Both the position numbers and the translations under genes were made by a program. Below are positions 1 to 5,682 of a DNA stretch of 6,723 nt, one piece after another. The stretch is from NCBI GenBank assembly GCA_003557605.1, contig PWNW01000325.1, positions 1 to 6,723 of the forward strand, read 5' to 3'. This DNA is from Spirochaetaceae bacterium. GTDB lineage: Bacteria; Spirochaetota; Spirochaetia; PWKH01. Numbering within the stretch: position 1 is the first letter of the stretch; each line of letters starts with the position of its first letter. The notes under the pieces were generated by a model. The model did no database searches. It was not told the origin of the DNA and was given only the letters and a program-made list of their open reading frames with translations.

Positions 1-736
1 CAAACATCAGGGATGTCATATTCAGATGCCCTCCCTGCCGGTCAGGAGATGCCCCTGCATCAAGGAGAAGTTCCAGCACCGAGACGTCTGTACTGTACCG
101 TGCAGCATACATCAGGGGTGTCATGCCGTAGATGTCGAATCCGTGCACCGATGCCCCTGCATCCAGCAGGGCCTTTACCACCTCTGCAGGACCGTCACTG
201 AGAACCCCGTGGATCAGCGCATCACGGCCCGCATCATCCCTGAGGGAGACGTCAGCACCGCTTCGGAGAAGCATAGAAACTAGGTCAGTACGGCCTCCGG
301 CTGCGGCTGACATCAGGGGAGCTGTCTCCCGCATGTCTGTCCTGTTCACATCAGCCCCACGGGTTATGAGCAGTTCTGCGATTTCAGCCCTTCCTGCGTT
401 CACTGCATGCATCAGGGGTGATGCACCTGCAGGGTCAGCAATATCTATCCGTGCACCGTAATCAAGCAGGACCTCCAGCGCACGGGTCCCCTCATTCTCA
501 AGGCTGTAGAACAGGGCGGTAAGCCCTCTTCGATCCTTCAGGTCAGTCCGGGCACCGAGGTTCAGCAGTTCCCTTACCGCCTCCCCTGACACGTCCTCCC
601 GGGAAGCGGCCATCAGCAGACTCTCCCCTTTGAGTGTCCGGTCATGAATACCGGCGCCTCTATCAAGAAGCATCCTGAACACCTCGGGATTCGGGTTGGA
701 GAGAGACCACATCAGCGGGGTTCTTCCCAGCAGGTC
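1..736 (-). repeat. Uninterrupted tandem ankyrin repeats
   Basis: From residue 408 the degenerate segments stop and ankyrin repeats follow each other directly, starting near 408, 441, 475, 508, 541, 574 and 608, with another entering at the window edge. The unit is 33-34 residues (99-102 bp). The repeats beginning at 508 (SPLMHAV...ELLITRGADVN) and 608 (TPLMYAAR...LLLDAGAS) are closest to the family consensus. Confidence 0.85.
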
Positions 737-1957
737 CCGATGAGCGGTTCCGTGGTCGGCAAGAAGGGACAGGATCTCTGTTTCCGGGTTTCTCCATGCC
801 GCATACATCAGCGGCGTCATGCCGTAGAGGGTGTCCCGTGAAACGGGGTCGGCTCCCTGACCGATCAGGTATTCGGCAATTTCCGGATGCCCTGACCGTT
901 CTGCTGCATGGGAAAGCGCAGTCCGCCCAAGGGAATCACGGGCTTCGATATCAGCTCCGCGGTCAATGAGCAGTTCAAGAATCCGCACATCCTGTCCTGA
1001 CCTGGCAGCCAGGGATAAAAGCTCAGCTCCTGCCTCATCAACCTGGTCAACGGTCACCAGGCCGCCCTTCAGAGCTGCTTCAAGCTGGTCCAGCCGTCCG
1101 ACTTCCAGTTCCTGCTCAACGTGGTAGAATGCCCCTGCGTTCTTCAGTGCCTCCATTACACGCCTGTTGGGATTGTCCCGGGATGCAGTCAGCAGGGGAC
1201 TCCAGTTGTCGTTGTCCCGGACATGCACGTCAGCACCATGGCGCACCAGCGCATTGACAATGCCCGGTTCCTGGTTCTGTGAAGCAGCATACATAAGCGG
1301 GGTCCATCCCCTTGGGTCTCTTTCATGGACTAATGCACCCCGCCTCACCAGCAGGTCAATGAAAGCGGTATTCCTCGTATCAGCTGCAGCAAGCATCAGC
1401 AGTGATGCACCGTTTTCATCCCGGTAGGCGATGTCAATCAGTCCGCTGCTGAGGGCCGCATCCATCTGCTCGGAACTGCCTCTCCGGATGACATCATGGA
1501 GATCAAACTTTGCCCCCAGGCTTGTCAAGGCGCTCATGACTGCGTCTTTATTGGGATTGTGCCGTGCTGCAGTCAGCAGGGGGGTCCATCCGTTCCGGTC
1601 CTGTGCATGAATATCAGCTCCGCGCCTCACCAGCCGAATCGACATCATGGGATCAGGGTTGTACCGTGCCGCATAATGCAGCGCCGTGGCTCCCTGCCGG
1701 TCGGTCACTCCCACGGGTGCTCCGGCCTCGACAAGCACATCCACCATATCCGGGTACTGACTGAACTGGGCAGCCTGCATCAGCACCGAAACACCGTCGC
1801 GGTCCTGAAATTTCACGTCCGCAACATCCCGGTTAATTACCTGCTGCACCTGCACGGGAGTACCGGTCTTCACCCGTTCCTCCAGCATGCCCTGTGCAGC
1901 AGCCGTCGTCATGGAAAACATCAGCAGCACCGCTGCCGTCGTAAACATTCGTCTCAT
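1..1957 (-). CDS. Secreted ankyrin-repeat protein (5' part, C-terminus outside window)
   Basis: The frame is open without a stop from the ATG at 1957 to the window edge, giving 652 complete codons; the protein continues beyond position 1. Residues 1-21 form a Sec signal peptide (MRRMF n-region, hydrophobic core, AAA just before Q22), so the product is probably periplasmic or exported. From about residue 53 the chain is almost entirely ankyrin repeats of 33-34 residues, about 16 visible, recognised by the recurring pattern D..G.TPLMYAA......LL..GAD. Good examples start at 86, 120, 214, 341, 375, 508 and 608. Two 25-residue segments (155-179 and 282-306) and residues 28-52 break the pattern and look like degenerate repeats. 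No cysteine occurs in the visible 652 residues, which suits an exported protein. Ankyrin repeats bind other proteins; no enzymatic domain is seen and the partner is unknown. The start is supported by an AGGAGG 7 nt upstream. Codon use looks like that of the neighbouring genes. Confidence 0.93.
   Translation of the reverse strand, partial: MRRMFTTAAVLLMFSMTTAAAQGMLEERVKTGTPVQVQQVINRDVADVKFQDRDGVSVLMQAAQFSQYPDMVDVLVEAGAPVGVTDRQGATALHYAARYNPDPMMSIRLVRRGADIHAQDRNGWTPLLTAARHNPNKDAVMSALTSLGAKFDLHDVIRRGSSEQMDAALSSGLIDIAYRDENGASLLMLAAADTRNTAFIDLLVRRGALVHERDPRGWTPLMYAASQNQEPGIVNALVRHGADVHVRDNDNWSPLLTASRDNPNRRVMEALKNAGAFYHVEQELEVGRLDQLEAALKGGLVTVDQVDEAGAELLSLAARSGQDVRILELLIDRGADIEARDSLGRTALSHAAERSGHPEIAEYLIGQGADPVSRDTLYGMTPLMYAAWRNPETEILSLLADHGTAHRDLLGRTPLMWSLSNPNPEVFRMLLDRGAGIHDRTLKGESLLMAASREDVSGEAVRELLNLGARTDLKDRRGLTALFYSLENEGTRALEVLLDYGARIDIADPAGASPLMHAVNAGRAEIAELLITRGADVNRTDMRETAPLMSAAAGGRTDLVSMLLRSGADVSLRDDAGRDALIHGVLSDGPAEVVKALLDAGASVHGFDIYGMTPLMYAARYSTDVSVLELLLDAGASPDRQGGHLNMTSLMF
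102..132 (-). repeat. 31-bp near-identical copy shared with 798-828
   Basis: This stretch matches 798-828 with only three mismatches. Both encode an ankyrin repeat core reading YGMTPLMYAA. Such DNA-level identity between repeats about 230 residues apart, stronger than between other repeats, suggests recent duplication or gene conversion inside the gene. Confidence 0.7.
737..1876 (-). repeat. Three higher-order ankyrin modules of about 127 residues
   Basis: Residues 28-154 (1496-1876), 155-281 (1115-1495) and 282-407 (737-1114) share one layout: a 25-residue degenerate segment, then three ankyrin repeats of about 34 residues. The first canonical repeat of each module starts at residues 53, 180 and 307, exactly 127 residues apart. 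The degenerate segments resemble one another (a basic residue plus G near the start, then Q..AL..GL in modules 2 and 3). The third repeats of modules 1 and 2 share W.PLLTA followed by NPN. This suggests duplication of a roughly 381-bp unit. Module 3 has diverged most in its third repeat. Confidence 0.8.
798..828 (-). repeat. 31-bp near-identical copy shared with 102-132
   Basis: Partner of the copy at 102-132, in the repeat at residues 375-407. The three differences are single-base changes, so both still encode YGMTPLMYAA. Confidence 0.7.
1895..1957 (-). other. Signal peptide of the ankyrin protein
   Basis: Residues 1-21 comprise a short basic n-region (two arginines), a hydrophobic core AAVLLMFSM and a small-residue c-region ending AAA, with cleavage most likely before Q22. 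There is no lipobox cysteine, so a lipoprotein is unlikely. Confidence 0.85.
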
Positions 1958-1964
1958 TCCGTTT

Positions 1965-1970
1965 CCTCCT
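1965..1970 (-). promoter_or_regulatory. Ribosome binding site of the ankyrin gene
   Basis: On the minus strand AGGAGG lies 7 nt before the ATG at 1957. This strong site decides the start over the second ATG, three codons further in. Confidence 0.85.
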
Positions 1971-2060
1971 GAACCGTCTAGCCCCGATTTGGGTGTTTGA
2001 GTTGGAAGGAATTGTTCGGCTGAAGCATCACGTTCCAGTAGGGGCCGTGCATCACACATC

Positions 2061-2081
2061 TAAAACTTTTTGTAAAACTTT
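2061..2081. repeat. 9-bp direct repeat in the ankyrin gene leader
   Basis: TAAAACTTT occurs at 2061-2069 and again at 2073-2081, separated by 3 bp, a period of 12 bp or about one helical turn. It lies 104-124 bp upstream of the ankyrin start codon and could be a regulator site on one face of the DNA. No known binding protein is recognised, and the surroundings are AT-rich, so chance is possible. Confidence 0.45.
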
Positions 2082-2134
2082 GGTCGCAGAATGCACATTT
2101 CCTGAATCATAGCTGATAAAAATCCCCCGTATAT

Positions 2135-2144
2135 CAACCGGTTG
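2135..2144. repeat. Perfect 10-bp palindrome CAACCGGTTG
   Basis: Upstream of the ankyrin gene, CAACCGGTTG equals its own reverse complement. The symmetry hardly extends beyond 10 bp. It may be an operator half of something larger or a chance palindrome. It lies downstream of the only promoter candidate found for the gene. Confidence 0.3.
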
Positions 2145-2176
2145 TCAGTTCCCGCCAACATCTCTGCTATTGCCAT

Positions 2177-2205
2177 AATATACAAAAAGACCCGTGAAAA
2201 AGCAA
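2177..2205 (-). promoter_or_regulatory. Weak promoter candidate for the ankyrin gene
   Basis: Read on the minus strand, TTGCTT (2200-2205), a 17-bp spacer and TATATT (2177-2182) resemble a sigma70 promoter: the -10 box matches 5 of 6 bases, the -35 only 3 of 6. If used, the leader would be about 210 nt and contain the palindrome and direct repeat noted in this region. The AT-rich setting makes a chance match plausible. No convincing terminator hairpin with a T-run was found after the DUF454 stop, so read-through from that gene is also possible. Confidence 0.3.
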
Positions 2206-2233
2206 AAGGATGTTAATAATTCTCTGAGGACTT

Positions 2234-2665
2234 TCAGGCTTCTTCGGCAGCAGAATGCATCGTCTGCTTCTCAGGTTCACACCCTTCATCTGCAGGGCAG
2301 GTAGGTATTTTAATCATGAAGACGGTCTTTGCTGTCAGAAGCAGGACAAGAAAGATCCGGAGGTGCGGGCTGCTGACCAGGACAATGGTGATGCCCACCA
2401 AAAGATATGCCGCCCCCAGGGAGCTCAGCTTCACCCGCAGGGTGATGCCCTTGCCCTCCTGTACCCTCCTGATCACCGGGCCGAAGCGCCGATGACTCAT
2501 CAGCCATTTGTGAAGGCGGTCGGAACTTCGGACGAAGCAGTAGGCAGAAATCAGCATGAACGGTGTGGTGGGAAGCACAGGAAGCACTGCGCCTGCTGCC
2601 CCCACAGCAAAACTGATCAGCCCGAGTATGATAAGCACTATACGAAGCGGTCCTCGCAGGGTCAT
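2234..2665 (-). CDS. DUF454 (YbaN-like) small inner-membrane protein
   Basis: A 143-residue membrane protein. Hydrophobic segments lie at about 7-24, 26-45, 80-98 and 100-118. The family signature is clear: LPVLPTTPFMLISAYCF at 28-44, then a cytosolic-type stretch with SSDRLHKWL (47-55), FGPVIR (61-66) and KGITLRVK (72-79). This is the usual order and length for DUF454/YbaN proteins, whose biochemical role is not established. The polar C-terminal tail (about 122-143) has two cysteines (C123, C129) and is rich in E. The ATG at 2665 is the first possible ATG after an in-frame TAG 9 nt upstream. There is no Shine-Dalgarno, and a good promoter sits immediately before the ATG, so the mRNA is probably leaderless. 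It is divergent from the sugar operon; nothing indicates a shared function. Confidence 0.9.
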   Translation of the reverse strand: MTLRGPLRIVLIILGLISFAVGAAGAVLPVLPTTPFMLISAYCFVRSSDRLHKWLMSHRRFGPVIRRVQEGKGITLRVKLSSLGAAYLLVGITIVLVSSPHLRIFLVLLLTAKTVFMIKIPTCPADEGCEPEKQTMHSAAEEA

Positions 2666-2671
2666 AAAAAC

Positions 2672-2700
2672 ATTCTATCATTGCTTCGGCAGTTTCTCAA
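2672..2700 (-). promoter_or_regulatory. Sigma70-like promoter predicting a leaderless DUF454 mRNA
   Basis: On the minus strand TTGAGA (2695-2700), a 17-bp spacer and TAGAAT (2672-2677) each match the consensus at 5 of 6 bases. Only 6 bp separate the -10 box from the ATG at 2665, so transcription should begin at or within a base or two of the start codon. This agrees with the missing ribosome binding site. Confidence 0.65.
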
Positions 2701-2725
2701 CCATCACCGCAGCGGGGAATTTCCC

Positions 2726-2754
2726 TTGCGTATTTTATCCTGTCACTTTATGAT
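2726..2754 (+). promoter_or_regulatory. Sigma70-like promoter of the sugar operon
   Basis: TTGCGT (2726-2731), a 17-bp spacer and TATGAT (2749-2754); the -10 box matches 5 of 6, the -35 only 3 of 6, as is common in activated or catabolite-controlled promoters. The expected start near 2761 gives a leader of about 39 nt before the kinase ATG. Confidence 0.55.
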
Positions 2755-2764
2755 AGATGATAGA
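2751..2764 (+). repeat. Tandem TGATAGA repeat at the operon start site
   Basis: Two perfect back-to-back copies of TGATAGA (2751-2757, 2758-2764) overlap the -10 box and predicted start of the sugar operon. A third copy, on the opposite strand at 2674-2680, overlaps the -10 box of the divergent DUF454 promoter. This placement suits a repressor operator, with the operon's own DeoR protein the obvious candidate, but the motif also resembles a -10 element, so the recurrence may be partly compositional. Confidence 0.45.
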
Positions 2765-2787
2765 AAAACCAAACATGGAACACACAA

Positions 2788-2791
2788 GAGG
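2788..2791 (+). promoter_or_regulatory. Ribosome binding site of the kinase gene
   Basis: GAGG lies 8 nt before the ATG at 2800. It is weaker than the AAGGAGG sites of the isomerase and reductase genes. Confidence 0.6.
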
Positions 2792-2799
2792 CAGGGCAT

Positions 2800-4302
2800 A
2801 TGAGCTATCTGGTTATTGACCTCGGCACCACATCAATTAAGACTTCCCTGGTTGATGAGCAGGGAGCACTGCAGGCATTTGCATTGAGGGAGTACTCCCT
2901 TGAGACCCCATCCGAGTCTGTAGTTGAATTTGAAGCACCCCGGTACTGGGAGTATGTGAAACAGGGAATCAGGGAGCTGATCTCAAGACCTGACATCAGC
3001 CCACAGGACATCCGGTGCGTATCCATCAGTTCCCAGGCCGAGACCTTGGTGGTCCTTGACTCCGGCGGGAAGCCCCTGATGAAGGCAATCGTATGGCTTG
3101 ACAACCGCGCTCACCGGGAAGCACGGGAACTGGAAGAGCAGGTCGGCATAGGAAGGACCGGGCTGACCGAAATGAACGCTACCTGGCCTGCTGCAAAGAT
3201 CCTCTGGCTCAAGCGCAACAGGCCTGACGTATTTTCCAAGGCGGCAAAATACCTGATGCTGGAGGACTACATCATCTACCGGCTCACAGGAGAATATGCC
3301 GGTGAATACACCCTCTACTCCACCAGCGCTCTGCTGGACATCGAAAAGAAGTCATGGTGGAAGGAGATGCTTCACTGCCTCGGCATCAGTCCTGACCAGC
3401 TGACAAATCTGAAGGAGTCGGGAACCGTTGTCTCGGATCTTCATCCTGCAGCAGCGCAGGAGCTGGGACTCAGTCAGAACACCCCGGTGATTACCGGCGC
3501 CATGGACCAGGTTGCCGGCATGGTGGGAGCGGGAAACATCAAGGAAGAAATTATTACAGAAACTACCGGAGGCGCCTTTGTAGTGTGCAGGACCCTGGAC
3601 GAGATGCCCGACACTATTCCCCCGGGTACCTCGGTGCAGTGCCATGCATTACCCGGGAAATACCTGCTCACCAGCTGGTGCGCCGCAGGAGGACTGTGCT
3701 ACACATGGCTCAGGGATACCTTTTTTGCAGGCATGGTGCACCAGGGCAAGGAGATGACCGACGAGTCATCCCTCTACGACCTGATGAACCGCTCGGCGGG
3801 ATCTGTAGACATCGGCAGCCGGGGACTGCTGTTTTACCCCTTCCTGGCCGGGCCCGGCACCCTGCCCCTGGACCCGATGGCAAAGGGGTGCTTCTACGGC
3901 ATTGATCTCCATCACACCAAGGCGCACTTCGCCAGGGCAGTCATGGAGTCCATTGCCTTCCTCCTGAAGGAGACCCTGGAATACATGCATGTCGCATCCT
4001 CCAGGGAAGGGGAAATCCATTCCATGGGAGGGGGCGCAAAAAGCGAACTGTGGAACCAGATGAAGGCAGATGCCGTCGGACTTCCGGTAAAGACCCTGAA
4101 GGTATCGGAAACCGCTTCGCTGGGCATCGCCATCCTGTCCGCTGCTGCGCTGGGTATATACCCGTCGGCAGATCAAGGGGTTGATGCCCTGGTTCAGATT
4201 GACAAGAGCTTCATGCCCGAGACGAAGCACTTCAGTGCCTATGAACAGGCCTACCGAAGATTTCGGGACATGGAGCACAGAATATATTCACGCACCAGAT
4301 AA
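2800..4302 (+). CDS. FGGY-family carbohydrate kinase (xylulokinase-like)
   Basis: A 500-residue cytoplasmic kinase of normal length for the FGGY family, which transfers phosphate from ATP to a sugar, usually a ketose. Two actin-like ATPase halves are visible. The N-terminal half opens with the phosphate-1 loop DLGTTSIKTSLVD (7-19) and ends with the probable catalytic base D236 in ITGAMDQVAG. The C-terminal half has the phosphate-2 motif TTGGAF (255-260) and the adenosine-binding stretch GGGAKSELW (410-418). VWLDNRA (98-104) is also family-typical. The substrate-contact region reads SSQAET (77-82), not the GQMHG of XylB xylulokinases, so xylulose specificity should not be assumed. It is first in a four-gene operon, with the next gene starting 11 nt after its stop. 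The substrate is unknown; the neighbouring isomerase suggests a ketopentose or deoxyketohexose. The family call is secure, the specific enzyme name is not. Confidence 0.93.
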   Translation: MSYLVIDLGTTSIKTSLVDEQGALQAFALREYSLETPSESVVEFEAPRYWEYVKQGIRELISRPDISPQDIRCVSISSQAETLVVLDSGGKPLMKAIVWLDNRAHREARELEEQVGIGRTGLTEMNATWPAAKILWLKRNRPDVFSKAAKYLMLEDYIIYRLTGEYAGEYTLYSTSALLDIEKKSWWKEMLHCLGISPDQLTNLKESGTVVSDLHPAAAQELGLSQNTPVITGAMDQVAGMVGAGNIKEEIITETTGGAFVVCRTLDEMPDTIPPGTSVQCHALPGKYLLTSWCAAGGLCYTWLRDTFFAGMVHQGKEMTDESSLYDLMNRSAGSVDIGSRGLLFYPFLAGPGTLPLDPMAKGCFYGIDLHHTKAHFARAVMESIAFLLKETLEYMHVASSREGEIHSMGGGAKSELWNQMKADAVGLPVKTLKVSETASLGIAILSAAALGIYPSADQGVDALVQIDKSFMPETKHFSAYEQAYRRFRDMEHRIYSRTR

Positions 4303-4307
4303 GGAGG
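4301..4307 (+). promoter_or_regulatory. Strong ribosome binding site of the isomerase gene
   Basis: AAGGAGG overlaps the last two bases of the kinase stop codon and lies 6 nt before the ATG at 4314, a layout favouring coupled translation of the two genes. Confidence 0.85.
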
Positions 4308-4313
4308 AACGAT

Positions 4314-5663
4314 ATGCTTCGATGTGCATTTGCAGGGTTTGGAGAGATTAACACACCTAGAGAAATTATTGAGAAGAAATGCTCTGATGCGGTGAAGGAA
4401 CTTGAAAGCCTTCCGATTGAGCTGATCACAGTTGATCCTGTGAGCGACGACCCCAAGGGCGAGGACGTGAAGCGTGCTCTGGCACAGCTGGAGGGAGAGA
4501 ATTTTGACTGTCTCGTGGTATGCATTGCAGGATGGATTCCTTCCCATGCAGTTATTTCCATTACCTCCCGGTACTCCCGCCTGCCCATGCTTCTGTGGGG
4601 GCTGACGGGCTATTTCCGGGACGGACGGCTGGTGACCACCGCAGACCAGGCTGGCACTTCAGCACTCAGGGGAGTGTTTGAGGACCTGGGGTATCAGTTT
4701 ACCTATGCATACAGCACCATTGCTAAGGGCGCACCGATGGAGACAATCGGGAACTTCTTTCAGTCGGTCCAGGCCATGGTGAAGCTGAAAACGGCAAAGG
4801 TCGGCATGATGGGTTACCGGGACATGAAGCTCTACGGGACGATGTATGATGCCATGCTGCTCAAGCGGGTGCTGGGAACGGAAATTGAATTCTTTGAAAT
4901 GCTTGAAATGGTGCAGCGGGGCGAATCACATTCCAAGGAAGATATCCAGGGGGTCATTGACCATATCTTTGAGTCCTGGAACGTTGACGGAGAACCCTCC
5001 AAGGATGTACTGCTCAAGGGCGTATCGCTGTACCTTTCGGTAAAGCAGAAGGCCATTGAGGAGGGATACGATGCCGTCTCTTTGATAGACGTGGACGGGG
5101 TGAAGAAACTGCTTGAATTTCCCCCAGCCATGGTGTTCATGCTCCTTGACGAAGACCCCGGGGTATGCACGATTCCGGAAAACGATGCCCTCGGTTCAGT
5201 AACCCAGCTGATCACCCGGTATCTTACGGGCCAGCGTTCGGCCTACATGGAATTCTATGAGTTCATGGAGGACCGGGTGCTGATGGGAGTGCCGGACTTC
5301 GTCCCCGCAGAAGTGGTGGACGGCGGTATCAAGACGGCAGCCAAGGCATTCGGAGACTTCGGTGCCGGACTGCTTAATGTATCAACGGTGAAAACCGGCA
5401 AGGTGACCCTTGCACGGCTTACCCAGCGGAAGGACGGCTATGCCCTCCATGCTGTCACCGGAGAGGCGGTAACTCCCCGCAGCTGGGCTGAAGAGGGATG
5501 GGATGATCCCGCCCCGCAGCTTCCGAGTCTGGAAATCATCCTCGATTCCCCGGTTGAGGAGTTCACCCAGCGTGTGCTGTCCCAGCACTATATTATCACC
5601 TACGGAGACAACCTGAAACTGCTGTCGCAGTTCTGCAGGCTTGCGGGCATTGAAATGTACTGA
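4314..5663 (+). CDS. L-fucose/L-arabinose isomerase-family protein
   Basis: A 449-residue cytoplasmic protein of the L-fucose/L-arabinose isomerase-like fold, whose known members interconvert aldoses and ketoses using Mn2+ held by acidic residues and a histidine. The N-terminal Rossmann-like part includes VCIAGWIPSHAV (69-80), PMLLWGLTG (91-99) and AKVGMMGYRDMKLYG (161-175). The catalytic-type region reads PENDALGSVTQL (288-299), making E289 a likely metal or catalytic residue. The C-terminal SQHYIITYGD (423-432) supplies the expected histidine, H425, before YGD. The middle acidic ligand is less clear; E313 or E316 are candidates. The protein is well short of classical FucI (about 590 residues), as are many unassigned members of this family. 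It lies between the kinase and the DeoR gene in the same operon. The likely job is to turn an aldose into the ketose the kinase phosphorylates; the substrate cannot be named. Confidence 0.88.
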   Translation: MLRCAFAGFGEINTPREIIEKKCSDAVKELESLPIELITVDPVSDDPKGEDVKRALAQLEGENFDCLVVCIAGWIPSHAVISITSRYSRLPMLLWGLTGYFRDGRLVTTADQAGTSALRGVFEDLGYQFTYAYSTIAKGAPMETIGNFFQSVQAMVKLKTAKVGMMGYRDMKLYGTMYDAMLLKRVLGTEIEFFEMLEMVQRGESHSKEDIQGVIDHIFESWNVDGEPSKDVLLKGVSLYLSVKQKAIEEGYDAVSLIDVDGVKKLLEFPPAMVFMLLDEDPGVCTIPENDALGSVTQLITRYLTGQRSAYMEFYEFMEDRVLMGVPDFVPAEVVDGGIKTAAKAFGDFGAGLLNVSTVKTGKVTLARLTQRKDGYALHAVTGEAVTPRSWAEEGWDDPAPQLPSLEIILDSPVEEFTQRVLSQHYIITYGDNLKLLSQFCRLAGIEMY

Positions 5664-5673
5664 AAGGAAAAGC

Positions 5674-5678
5674 AAGGA
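5674..5678 (+). promoter_or_regulatory. Ribosome binding site deciding the deoR-type start
   Basis: AAGGA lies 4 nt before the ATG at 5683. The spacing is tight, but this start gives the standard DeoR N-terminus. An upstream in-frame TTG at 5641 would overlap the isomerase gene by 23 bp and add 14 residues not typical of the family. Confidence 0.6.
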
Positions 5679-5682
5679 CGCC

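Noticed and set aside
1..1876. Periodic DNA repeats that could suggest a CRISPR array or satellite
   Set aside because: The period of about 99-102 bp keeps one reading frame and encodes ankyrin repeats. There are no identical short repeats with unique spacers.
1496..1972. A 158-codon plus-strand open frame
   Set aside because: It lies antisense inside the ankyrin gene and spans its start and ribosome binding site. The translation is rich in H, C and S without any family pattern, typical of an antisense shadow.
2160..2233. Rho-independent terminator after the DUF454 gene
   Set aside because: T-rich stretches exist on the minus strand, but no GC-rich stem precedes them.
2255..2803. A 182-codon plus-strand open frame ending at the kinase start
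   Set aside because: It covers the DUF454 gene on the opposite strand and both divergent promoters. The minus-strand frame has clear DUF454 motifs, while this one has no recognisable domain or ribosome binding site.
3766..4278. Long minus-strand open frames across the kinase and DeoR genes
   Set aside because: They are antisense to well-supported genes with full conserved motifs, and their translations resemble no family.
2800..5663. Naming the pair fucK/fucI or xylB/xylA
   Set aside because: The kinase substrate motif differs from XylB, the isomerase is too short for FucI and is not of the XylA fold type, and no aldolase or transporter in view fixes the pathway.
5641..5682. TTG at 5641 as start of the DeoR gene
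   Set aside because: It would overlap the isomerase gene and add an atypical N-terminal extension. ATG 5683 has an AAGGA just upstream and gives the usual family N-terminus.
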